Positions 23,001-34,069 of a DNA stretch of 64,000 bases are shown piece by piece. The DNA is taken from NCBI RefSeq assembly GCF_963169125.1, contig NC_084795.1, positions 92,500,911 to 92,564,910 of the forward strand, given 5' to 3'. A model generated the notes under the pieces. That model saw nothing but the letters and a program-made list of their open reading frames with translations, was not told the DNA's origin and did no database searches. The position numbers were made by a program, and so were the translations under genes. Source of the stretch: Humulus lupulus. Lineage: Eukaryota > Streptophyta > Magnoliopsida > Rosales > Cannabaceae. Position 1 is the first letter of the stretch. The number at the start of each line of letters is the position of its first letter.

Positions 23001-25188
23001 GAAGCATTAAAGACAGCAGCTTACATTCTGAATAGAGTACCAACTAAAGCAGTTGCAAAAACACCTTATGAGCTTTGGACAGGTCGAAAGCCTAGTCTGA
23101 AACACTTTCACATTTGGGGATGTCCAGCTGAGGCAAGGCCTTATAAGCCACATGAACAAAAATTGGACTCCAAAACAGTGAGCAACTACTTTATTGGTTA
23201 TTCTGAGCGATCTAGGGGCTATAAGTTTTATGATCTCACAATTAAAAGTATTTTTGAGACAGGAACTGCAACATTTTTTGAGGATGTTGAGTTTGGGGCG
23301 AGAAATAAGGTTAGAGACATTGCTTTTGAGGAGGAATTGAGTTCAAACTTAGTTCCTACTATCATTTTTGACAATGTTCAGGCTTCTACACCTGTCATTG
23401 TTCAAGAAATGAATCCAGAACCTCAACAAGACAATGTTGAACAAACCCCAAATCAAGATGAGGTAATTGTTCCAGAAGAACAAACTCAACAACCTCAAGA
23501 ACTAGAGCCATTAAGAAGGTCCACAAGAGAAAGAAGAAATGCCATTTCAAATGATTATGTTGTATTTCTTCAAGAACATGAGGATGACAATGGAATGATG
23601 GAAGATGATCCCATCAATTTTCATCAGGCCATTAAAAGTTCTAACTCTCAAAAGTGGATTGATGCCATGAAAGAAGAGTATAAGTCTATGCAAGACAATA
23701 AAGTTTGGGAACTTATCCCATTACTAGACGGTGCAAAACCAATTGGTTGTAAATGGATATTTAAAACCAAGAGGGATGCAAATGGTAATGTAGAGATGTA
23801 TAAAGCGCGTCTTGTAGCTAAAGGCTATACTCAGAAAGAAGGCATTGATTATACAGAGACTTTCTCTCCAGTTTCATCGAAAGACTCTTTTAGACCAATA
23901 ATGGCAGTTGTTGCTCACCTTGATCTTGAGCTACATCAGATGGATGTTAAAACTGCGTTTCTCAATGGAGACATTGATGAGACCATTTATATGGTGCAAC
24001 CAGAAAACTTTGTGTCAGGAGACCCAAAGAATATGGTTTGCAAATTGAAAAAATCTATCTATGGACTCAAGCAAGCTTCTCGTCAATGGTATCACAAATT
24101 TCATCAAGTAATTATCTCATTCGGTTTTGAGATGAATGTTGTTGATGATTGTGTATATCATAAGTTCAGTGGGAGTAAGTATATATTCATGGTTCTATAT
24201 GTCGATGACATATTGCTTGCCACTAATGAGATAGGCTTATTGCACGAAACCAAGAGATTTCTCTAAGCATTTTGAGATGAAAGATCTTGGGGGTGCCTCT
24301 TTTGTATTAGGAATTCAGATACATCGAGATCGTTCTCGAGGTATTCTTGGATTATCACAAAAGAGTTATATCGATAAAGTACTCAAAAGATTTGGCATGC
24401 AAGATTGTAGACCAAGTGATACCCCTGTTGCTAAAGGAGACAAATTCAATCTTAGTCAGTGCCCTAAAAGTAACCTTGAAATTCAGGAAATGCAAAAGAT
24501 TCCCTATGCATCAGCTGTTGGGAGTCTGATGTATGCTCAAGTTTGTACGCGTCCAAATATTGCGTACATTGTTGGAATGTTAGGTGGATATTTAAGCAAC
24601 TCTGGTATGGACCATTGGATAGCAGCCAAGAAGGTTATGAGGTATCTTCAGAGAACAAAAGATGACATGCTCACATATAAGAAATCAGATCGTTTGGAGG
24701 TCATAGGGTATTCAGATTCTGATTTCGCTGGGTGCCAAGATAGCAGAAAGTCTACATCAGGCTATATTTACATATTAGCTGGAGGAGCTATTTCTTGGAA
24801 AAGTGCCAAACAGACACTTGTAGCTTCTTCCACTATGGCAGCAGAATTTGTAGCATGCTATGAGGCATCGAATCATGGAATATGGCTGCGAAACTTTGTC
24901 ACTGGGCTGCGCATTTTGGAGAATGTAGAAAGACCACTCAAGTTATTTTGTGACAATAATTCAGCAGTATTGTATTCCAACAACAACAGGAGCTCATCCA
25001 AGTCAAAGCATATTGACATAAAGTTCCTAGTTGTGAAAGAAAGAGTGCAAAGTGGACAAATATCCATAGAGCACATTGGGACACACTCCATGATAGCGGA
25101 TCCGCTCACAAAGGGATTACCACCCAAGGTCTTTCATGAGCACATTGCTCATATGGGTGTGTTATTGTTTAAGGATATCATGATTTAG
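19868..25188 (+). pseudogene. gag-pol: copia gag-pol, probably spliced at its 5' end, broken by stops and frameshifts
   Basis: The inferred start is ATG 19868 in the LTR: exon 19868-19877, intron 19878-21116 (GTTAGT...TATTCAG), exon from 21117. The join reads M-A-S-A-S-S-S-S-A-A-S-I-S-A-N. Gag ends in a CCHC knuckle (CYFCTKPGHVKKDC). Protease has WIDSGATTHIS. Integrase has LWHKRLGH with a C..C pair and FIDDYSRYGYLY. RT has KARLVAKGYTQKEGIDYTET and YVDDILL. RNase H has GYSDSDFAGCQDSRKSTSGY and ends SKHIDIKFL...IADPLTKGL. Defects: stops near 22708, 22752 and 22995 (TGG to TAG), a frameshift near 22780, another near 24255. The second integrase Asp is Asn (SNRGGEYYG). The protein complex would package RNA, copy it and integrate the DNA; here it is inactive. 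An unspliced start near 21065 would give an atypical N-terminus. Confidence 0.9.
20047..20060 (+). other. Primer binding site (tRNA-Met type) of the copia element
   Basis: TGGTACCAGAGCC begins two bases after the 5' LTR. It differs by one base from the usual initiator-Met site TGGTATCAGAGC. In spliced gag mRNA this site would be removed with the intron. Confidence 0.75.
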
Positions 25189-25573
25189 TGGGAGTTTGTA
25201 TTTTATTTGCTTTATGTTTATTTCAGACATTTATGTATTTAGTTATTTTCTGATCAGAAATGAAGTTTTTCAATTCATTCACTCTATTTTTTGTTATTCT
25301 GACCTCTAAAAGTTTAAGGAGGACCAGTTGGAAATAGACATGTTTGGTTCACATTGCATGTAATTTCCATGCTACACATCCATGATTGATCTATGTCATT
25401 TGACTATATTTGTATATGTGACCATTGATGGGTTTAGTCATGATTAATATGACAAAGACAACTTTGATCCTATATGGATATGGATGATGGACGAGATTGT
25501 TAAAGAATACACTTATATGATAGCAAATTTTGAGCTCATAAGGTTGTACATTTATAAGGAAACATATGTTGCC

Positions 25574-25585
25574 CAAGTGGGAGAT
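25574..25585 (+). other. Polypurine tract of the copia element
   Basis: AAGTGGGAGAT lies directly before the 3' LTR, the usual plus-strand priming site. Confidence 0.8.
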
Positions 25586-26098
25586 TGTTGGATTAAAATC
25601 CTATTTTATGGGCACATATGTATAATGTATAATGCTATTATAAAGTGTGATATAAAATTAAGTGACCAATTATATTATAAATATCATAGGGTATTAAAGT
25701 GTCGTGGATTTAATGTGTAGAAACAGGAAAGTGAATTTTTAATTTTATAATGGGCAAAATTGGAAATCACTAATTATAAATTAGGGTTGTGGTCCCCTAT
25801 ATATATATGTATTATTCTATTCTATCTGTCATCCCATTAACAAAAAGAAAAGAGAGACTCTTCTCTCATAGAGATACATATTATATAGGAAGATCTAAAC
25901 CCTCTATGCAATCTCCAAACAATGGCCTCAGGTTAGTGCTTCCGCTCTTGTGTTAATTTTCTTCTTTAATTTAGCAAAGGATCTATAGAATTATGATTTA
26001 GGATTTCTCATATATGCATTTATAATGACATGATTTTTGATTATGTGTTGGAGATTATTGTTTGTTCATGTTATTTGAGTGTATTAGAAATTCTAACA
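25586..26098 (+). repeat. 3' LTR of the copia element
   Basis: Begins TGTTGGATTAAAATCC and ends ATTCTAACA. It keeps the ATGGCCTCAG/GTTAGT start codon and donor at 25922-25931, now directly upstream of the 3' half of the mudrA-like gene. Confidence 0.95.
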
Positions 26099-27420
26099 GA
26101 TGGATGATTACAGTGTATCAATTTCGTATCAAAAAGCATGGCGAGGGAAGGAAAAAGCATTAGAACTATCAAGAAGAAGACCAGATGAGTCATACCGAAT
26201 TCTACCTTCATTCTTATACATGCTACAACAAAAAAATCCATGTAATAATTACAAATATATTAAAAAAAAAGTAGATCATGTTTGATGTTAATTGTTTATA
26301 TGTTAATAAACTACCAAAATATATCCATTTAATACATGTACAATAATTGACCTTGTCACGAATAGTGAAAATAGATTCAAATATCTATTTTTTGCAATTG
26401 ACATCTCTATTGAAAATTGGCAGCATTGTACACCTATTTTGTTGTAGATGGGACGTTCTTAAAATCAATGTATGGCGGGACTTTGTTATCAGCAAGTTCA
26501 CAAAATGCAAATAGAAAGATATTCCCCTTAGCATTTGCAATAGTTGATTCCGAAAATGTAGAGTCCCAAAATGTTTACTTAGTTAGCTAGCTAGTAGTAG
26601 TTGTAGTATTTTAGATTTCGTGGATTTTGGTTCAAACCGAGACTTATTTGGACACTCCTAGCAATAGTTTAGCCCAAACAAACGATTTTCAACATTAACA
26701 TCTAATATTGCAGAATCAATAAATTCTGCACTCGGGAATTACCAGTATCACTTTTGGTGGAGTCCATTAGATGCCTGGTTCAAAAATGGCATTGGGCAAA
26801 CAAACATCTGGCATCATCAACATTCACACATCTATCATCTGAAGCAGAGGAGTCATTGAAGTACAATCGAGAATGGTCACGCAAACTAAAGGTAACAAAC
26901 TTTGTAATTATATTTTATTTATTTGTTTAATGATAAATATTACTAATTACTTTTCATTTTTTAAAAGGTTGAAACTGCGAACCTAGTTGTTTACACAGTT
27001 TATGATTCAAAAAAATCATATACCGTAGACTTGGGAAACAAAACTTGTACCTGTGAGAAATTCCAATATGATGAAATGACATGTTCACATGCAATGGCAA
27101 TCATTGGAAGAAGAAATCTAGATTGTTATGATTACTGCTCATATTATTACACGAAGCAATCATATATCGCAGCATATGAGGGTTCAATCTTGCCTCTTGG
27201 TGACATGTCAACATGGGAAGTACCATCAGATATTTTAGCAATTGATGTACTACCACCTGCCACTAAACGACCTCCAGGTAGACCAAGGAAACAACGATAT
27301 CGAGGTGCCCACAAGAAAAAAGATCAATATAAATGTGGGCGGTGTCAGGAAAAAGGCCACAACAAGAAAACATGCAAAAATCTACTTGTCATGCGTCCTA
27401 GGAATATGAAGAGAAATTAA

Positions 27421-28146
27421 AGTTACACTTTCATCATTTTGTATTTTAATTCTATTTACATTCAATTTTGAGGTGTTCAATTGACGATTTGAATGATTGT
27501 TTGATAAAATATTAAAAAAATAGTTTCGTGTTTTATTAAATTAATCTTTGATTGATAATGTTCAAAATTAAAATTTATCATTTGTTACTACCACGTGTTA
27601 TAAAAATACATATAAATACCATGACTACCAAAGAAAATCAAACCCGTTAAACAAGAATTTGTCACAAAATGATTACACCAGTAGGTACAATAATACCTTA
27701 TTGTTTATGTCATTTTATAAATGAAACATATTTATATAGAGAGAGAGAGAGAAAAATTCCAAGTTGAGAGGCTTGTCTTAGTAGCATATTGTTCTATTCA
27801 TGAGGTGAGTAATTTTATGTTTATTCCCCCACATAATATTGGATACTTTAAAATTTACTAGAACGTAGTATCTACTTTGAATGATGCATGTAATTGTTCT
27901 CTTGACTAATTCTATGACACAAAAGTGCATAATATATGACTATAGCTAATAATTATATGTAATAAAACACATGGCAAAAATGAGATACATAATAGAAAAT
28001 GCTTCAATAAATATTATACTACTAATTATACTTCAACTGGAGTAGTAAAAACTACTACTAAATAGAATTAAAATAGATTAATGAAAATCAAAGAATAGAA
28101 TTTCCGTCAATGTATCACAGAACAACGAACATAAAATAAAATATGT
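27421..28146. other. Space between two convergent genes of the Mutator-like element
   Basis: AT-rich, no gene. A (GA)n run lies at ~27740-27756. It presumably held both 3' ends and transcription stops. Confidence 0.6.
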
Positions 28147-31100
28147 TTAACGAAGAATTGCTATTTTAATGTTAATAGCCCTTGATCTCTCATATCTGCC
28201 CGAAAATTCAGATTTAGAAAGGTAGCCTTCAACTTGTTTCTTTTTTGCATAGACATACAACTCAACACAAATTTTATTGCGAAACACATCCACTGGCATT
28301 GGATTAGGCAACTTTTTAATTTCACCATGCAAAAAAAACTCAGCGAATTTGATGATGAAAATCCCGCACTCACTATTAAAAAAAAAAAAAAACAGGTTAT
28401 ATTTTAAAATTATAACCAATGAATGAATGAGTACAAATAAATACCTATCAGTTTGTTCTAGAAGGTCAGGCACCACAAAAACTTCAAGAGGATTGGTTTC
28501 TTTCTTGTTAGCAAACTGATGAGCCTTTGGCAAAATATCCATTCTACTAGTAAAAAATTGAATCCTAGCAAGTAATATAGGCAACAATACTTCATTTGTT
28601 CCCACTATAGTGTTGTACACCTCAAGACATCGCTTATGAATATTAAATATACATAAAATTCAATGTGACAAATATTCAACGAGCACAGGCATCAAAATAA
28701 AATCAACTGCATGCCATCGAACATTACAATGCAAGTGCAACCCATCAATGTACTCACTTATTGCATTATTGTCTGGTATTGCTGCAGCATTCTTTCCAGA
28801 ATTCACATATTTTTTTATATAATGAGTTGATCCGCTGACCAAAAAAAGAATCTGTTGTGGTTGCTGAAATACTAATACTCTCGTCGTATCTAATTTGCTT
28901 CCTCGGGTAGTAAAATGCGATATTTATGTGCTGCATATTAATTAATACACTAATTAGTATAAAGAATATGAAAAGTAAGCAAAAATCAAAATCTCTAACC
29001 ATTATATCTAGATTTTTTCCAGGAGTCAACAAATCATAAAACCATTGTTTGTTATACACCTCACCAACACCGAAATGGAGAGGAGGCTTTATTTTCTCGT
29101 CTAGAAACAACTTCTTCATGCGTTCATCAAAAATTATATTTAAAAATAATCATTCAAATAATTATGTAAATTAATAATGTTGTTTGGCACTATCTATTAT
29201 TTTCTCTATATCCAAAACAATACCATTGGTCAAAAGCCAATTGCTCAGAAAAATGAGGAGTATGCTCCAAGTCAGAATAAAAAGGAAACAAGCCTTTGAT
29301 AGTTTTAATCGCTGGATTGGACTTGGACAAAGTAGTCTTCTTAGCAATTCCAAACTCAGATGTAAATGGATCTTGAGTATGAACTCCTGGTTTGGCACTA
29401 CGCTTACGAGAAACCAATCCAGCCTCAATAACAACTAGATTGGAGTATTCCTATTACAAAAATCTATTAATTAGTAAAAAAAATATTATAATGCTATTAC
29501 ATTATATGATTGAAAATGACAAGAAAAAAAATCAAATATTGAATAGAATTTTCTAAAGCCAACCTCATTTTTCTTATCTGCATAGCACTTAATAACTTCA
29601 TCAACTGTATGAACGAGTGCCTTAACAAATCCAACATCATCATCATAATGCCCACTTACAACATCAACAGCTTCATTTTGAATTGACTTATCACCAATAA
29701 TATTGTCTTTTTTTTCTTCAGGATTATCATTAGAGTTAACTATGGCATCCTTGTACGCACTTTTACCATAAATACCCTATCATTGAAATACATCAACAAT
29801 ACAAATGCGTATTAGAAACGTATTAAGTATGGACAAAGCATGTAAAAAGATATATAATGAAAAGGCTTACCTTGTCATCATTGCAAACATTGTCCTTATG
29901 CTCTTTGGGTTTTTGTTTATGCTGGTTCTGGTCCTCGTGGTTTTTGGTATATGATTGGCCAACATTTTTGTTTTGAACTGATGGGGTGTGAACAGTATCA
30001 TTGTTGGGCATAAATTCAATATCCAGAATGTTCTGAGTCATTATATCAAAACTTGGGAGATCATCGTACTCAATCTACAAATATTCAAAGAAAAATGGTT
30101 AACATGATGATCACAAAAAAAATCCTCTAAAAACAAAATATAGAACCATAACAATACATTATTAAATAGTACGCTTAATCAATTTATACCTTAAATTCTT
30201 CCGTGCCCTGATCTTGAGTGACGTTAGCTTGCTTGCCAACCTACTTGGTTAGCTACCATTCAGTATCCACTCAACATAACTCATAATAAAACCAGACATA
30301 TAAGCTCCCCCCTCCAGAAAAAAAAAGACAGAAAAATACCTTATTCTCTTCTTTTTTATTTTGAAACTTATCATTAATTTCAATTTCTCCATTAATCTGA
30401 AATGGCAAGCAAAAAAATGCATATCGGTGGCTAACCACTGTGTTCACAATATAATAAAATTTAATATCTAAAACAAAAAAAATGAGTTCAATATAAAAAT
30501 ATTTAACAAAGAAGACACCTCACTGACTTATTTGTGTTTTTCCTTGTGAACACCAATATTAACATCAAAAACTTCAACTATCTAAAATATAAATATGAAT
30601 ACAATATAGAAACAAATATAAGTACAACATATATAAAAAATTACATCAAAAACTACCTTATTGTCTTCTTTTTCAAGTTGAATGCCAGTAATCATTTCAA
30701 TTTGATCATGGAACTGGAATTGGAAAATAAACATCAATTAATGTTAAACTATCAAACAAAAATAAAAATGCACAAAAAATCAAACCTTAATATGTACCAT
30801 ATATTGCTTAATTTCCTTCAATGCTTTGACAAAAATATCCATCTTGGTATCATTATTCATCATGATCTTCTCCAACACATCAAACCTCGCAGCAATATGT
30901 GATTTGTAATTGTCGATTTTTAGATCTAATTGGTCTTGCTTAATAAGAATAACCTTGATGCGATCAATCAAATCAGAAAATTGAGGTCTGTCCTTGTCAA
31001 TAGATATTGGTGGTGGCATAGACGAGCATTCCCCGACATGAGTCATTTTCCCCTTCACATGAAATGGTTGAAAGTCATCATCCATTTCTGAATCCGACAT

Positions 31101-33320
31101 TGACAAAACATTGAAATTTTTTATGTCCAGCAACATAGCCCCTTCTTCTGTAGGGATAATGTGATTTACCTTAAGCTAAAAAAAAGGAACACACTTATAA
31201 GAGCTTATAAAATAGATACAAAATAAGTATCTAAAATGTTAGAAATCTAAGAAATGGTGAACTTACCACAGATGAAACAAACACTTTCTTTTCTAGCGTA
31301 CTATATTCAGGTTTTGATGTGCTACTCCATTTGGATATTCTAAAAACTTGCTCTTCGTCATAAAAACAAAATCCTTCATCCTTGAGATTGGGTATCATCT
31401 CATACAACCAACACTGGAATGCTAATGGGAACCCACCCAACTTGTATGTTTTTGAAGATGGGCAAGTGGGGTTACCAGCAACCCTAATCACCGATTTCTC
31501 TTTTTCTCCAACCTTCTTTTTATGCATGCCCTTAAAACTCGCTTGCAACTCTTTCAACGTTAGATCGAACACTAGCTTACCCCATGGAAATGTTTCAAAC
31601 TCATCAGAACCCACCAGATTCAAGATATTGTCTTCAACAAGTTTACCATCATGTTTAGACATCAAATAGTTAGACAAGAAATACAGAGCAGCCAACTTAA
31701 CAGCGAAAATATCATCATCTTCAAATTTGCTTGACCCAAATCGTGTTTGTATAACTTCACGACATACATTTTGATCGCTGAAATATTTATCAACAAATTT
31801 ATTGCTGATGTTAAATCTTTCGAGACTATAATCACCGTAGCATTTCAAACCAGTAATTATGGAAAACTCGCCTAATCCAAATCTAACTCTCTTGCCTCTG
31901 AAATCAAACCACATCTCATCATCGTTGGTTTGATAAAGTTCCCTCATCAGAGCATGAAGAATTACCTGAGCTTGCATGTTGTAAGATTTAAGATCCAATA
32001 AGTGCCCAAAACAGGTAGACATCAACATATTCCATTGATTATTTGATAATTTTCTCTTAATCTCATTAATAATATTACTTTTCCACCAAAAATGTATTTT
32101 ACCACCAATTCTATCCTCGGGTTTGAAATACAAATCCCATATCTGAAAATGAAAAACGATGTAAAAAAGGTGATTACTACTATTACTAAAATGTACCAGA
32201 TAAGATAATACTAACTGGTATGCAATAACAGACACACAAATAATATTAACTACTATGAAGTATATAAAACCATTTTGAATGACATGTTGCGGTAGCACTA
32301 AGTATTGAGAATTGAAACATTTAAAATAAAAATGACCAATTAAGTTACTACAATATATATTAGGTTATCAGAATGCATACATTAAAGTACTCCAAAGTAG
32401 CTACTAATAGGTATTTAGAACTGGAAGTCTGAAAGGAACATGTCACATTTAGATACTATCATATAAATAAACATTCAAAAACAATTATAAATTTAGATAC
32501 TATTGAGTATTTATCTTGTAACTTGATACCCACAAAGTGTCAAAAAAATCAATACATTAATAAACAATAAATTTTTGGAAACTGCAATAACTTACAAGCA
32601 AATAATATTAGATTTATCGACTAAATTGAAACATACATGTATGGAAAAGAACTCCTTAAGATTACTACAAATAAAAATGAGAAAAGGGCAATGTTAAAAA
32701 TATAAAAAAGGTGTTGTTTAGCTACTAAGTTGGTACATACGGTTATCCAAAACAACACCCAAATTACCCAGTTACTAGGAATGGAAAATGATAATGATGA
32801 AAACATGGGAAAGGATTATACATTTGAATGAGAATCTAAAAAAACATATATTTAAGAAAAATATATTTAAAAATATATTTAAAAGTAATTTCAGCAGTGG
32901 TGATCTTCTATTACGCAAGACAAACAAACTAATGGTTTTTCAATAAACTCAACAAATAAGCCAACTTAAATGACAAAACCCACCGAGCAAAATTAATGTG
33001 CAGTACAAAAATCAACCAAAATGAATACCCAAACATATAACTAAATATATTCAGCAATAGATTAAAATCCATCAAAAAGGAGAACTGGAAATATAACTTG
33101 AATACCATCTTCACCAAATGAATACCCCAAAACACCATGGGTGTAAAAAAACAAAAAATAAAAGATCAAACCTTTAACTTTTTGGATGGAAGAATATTTC
33201 AGGTGAAGAACTTATCTCAGATTTCATGTGTTTCTGCTTCTTGGCCGGTTGTTCAACAGCTCTGCCGGTGACCATCGATACCTTCCGCTTCCCTGACTTA
33301 ACTTCGGCAAGTGACAGCAT
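28147..33320 (-). pseudogene. DUF1985 plus Ulp1-type (C48) cysteine protease gene of a KI-like MULE
   Basis: A multi-exon gene read right to left. The start ATG at 33320 opens a basic, NLS-like first exon (GKRKVSM, KKQKH). After a ~1-kb intron, 32142-31267 codes for DUF1985 (MWFDFRGKRVRFGLGEFSII, TYKLGGFPLAFQCWLYEMIP). 31175-30786 follows, then four short exons (30713-30657, 30581-30519, 30396-30340, 30240-30190), then 30074-29871 and 29776-29563. The protease part is 29450-28147: WHAVDFILMPV, the catalytic His in EYLSH, and the Cys in SECGIFIIKFAEFFLHG. Ulp1 enzymes remove SUMO-like tags in the nucleus; the role of MULE-borne copies is unknown. Broken: TGA directly after the His (28657-28659), a 1-nt shift near 28810, a stop in one short exon; Asn stands where Asp is usual (VYNT). 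It converges on the mudrA-like gene. Exon limits are my reading of splice sites. Confidence 0.8.
32123..32510. repeat. Direct repeat of 16017-16406 (copy 2)
   Basis: It covers the last ~19 bp at the 5' border of the DUF1985 exon and ~370 bp of the intron upstream in gene orientation. The matching copy lies 16 kb to the left in the same orientation, near the other end of the Mutator-like element. Confidence 0.85.
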
Positions 33321-34069
33321 TTTCTCCTCTCAGTGGCAAAATGTGGCTTCTGAATTGATACCCAAGTTTTAACCATCTCACAAATACAATTAAATCCTCA
33401 AATGGATTTTCCAACCTTCAATCAAACTCCAAAAAATTAGGATTCAGCACTCTCACTCTCTCTCTCGATATATCTAAAGTAGAGAAAGAAAAGGAGGGAA
33501 ATGGTTTAAACAGTCAATCAACTAAATAGGGAAATATATTATATAAAAGGACACTAAGTGACATGATGTATGAATTAGAAAAAGCAAAAAAATAATGAAC
33601 GTGGTATATTATGATAAAAAAAAAAGTTGGTATAATAAATAGGCAAATAAAATTTGATTGTTTGTTGTTTATGTTAATTAATATTATATTATGGGTATAT
33701 TAAAATATCTTATTCAAATTAGTAATTATTTCTATTACAAGGTGTGTGAGTATAAATCTTCATTTTTTTATATATAATTTATCTCTTTCTTTGTGTGATT
33801 TTGTAGTATATTAAAAACTTTTTAAATATTTTAAAATTTATTTGGGACAATATTTAGTATTTTCAATTATAAACATTGTATAATATTTTAAATTTATGTA
33901 ATTCACATTTTTATATTAAAAATTTAATTTTTTTTTAAAAATAAATGGATTCTTGTGAGAACTCTCTACCGCACCTCTGATGGAGAATATGTGGAAATGG
34001 AGGTGGGGACGGTGGTAGCACTTCTAGCCAATTCCCCATCATATGTGCATCCCTACACTTAGGTTTCGA
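33321..34069. other. AT-rich flank of the Ulp1-type gene
   Basis: It contains the presumed 5' flank of the minus-strand gene, with a (CT)n run near 33450-33470. No gene or clear element end is seen. A short GC-richer block (GGAGGTGGGGACGGTGGTAG) lies near 34000. Confidence 0.55.

Larger units (their letters stand above)
19534..26098 (+). mobile_element. Ty1/copia retrotransposon, full length, TSD GATGG
   Basis: Two LTRs (19534-20044 and 25586-26098) differ at about nine positions plus a 2-bp indel by eye, ~98% identical, so the insertion is fairly recent. A perfect GATGG duplication lies at 19529-19533 and 26099-26103. Between them are a primer site, an intron-like leader, gag-protease-integrase-RT-RNase H in copia order, and a polypurine tract. 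It sits inside the mudrA-like gene. Stops and frameshifts in gag-pol mean it is not autonomous now. I do not assign a copia lineage. Confidence 0.96.
17499..27420 (+). pseudogene. mudrA-like: mudrA-like Mutator transposase pseudogene, split by two retroelement insertions
   Basis: Pieces in order: 17499-17700 is the N-terminal domain (MDMIVIVLYYNGIWED to KDGIP); 18869-19528 continues it and has the Mutator DNA-binding domain (FRYKSVVVDVMNLYSIKHNY, then a zinc-like C..C..H.C set around HTCS). 26104-26280 continues VSISYQKAWRGKEKALELS. 26430-26580 has the first catalytic Asp (VVDGTFLKSMYGG) and FPLAFAIVDSEN. 26696-26892 has NIAESINSA. 26969-27420, after a probable intron, has the SWIM finger (CTCEKFQYDEMTCSH), an AT-hook (RPPGRPRKQR) and a CCHC knuckle (CGRCQEKGHNKKTC). 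The protein would cut and join DNA in the nucleus. It is dead: a 1-nt loss near 19475, another near 26445, and the part with the second and third catalytic residues is missing between 26580 and 26696. Removing 17701-18863 and 19534-26098 with one TSD each restores continuity. Confidence 0.88.
16017..33400. mobile_element. Kaonashi-like (KI) Mutator-like element with mudrA and DUF1985-Ulp1 genes, interrupted by insertions
   Basis: Two convergent genes lie side by side: a mudrA-type transposase gene (17499-27420, plus) and a gene coding for DUF1985 and a C48/Ulp1-type protease (33320-28147, minus). Plant MULEs of the Kaonashi class and relatives carry exactly this pair and often lack long terminal inverted repeats; none are visible here either. 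The boundaries are therefore approximate, taken from the outermost recognisable parts. Excluding the solo LTR (1.2 kb) and the copia element (6.6 kb), the element would be ~9.6 kb. Both genes are broken, so it is now immobile by itself. Confidence 0.65.
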
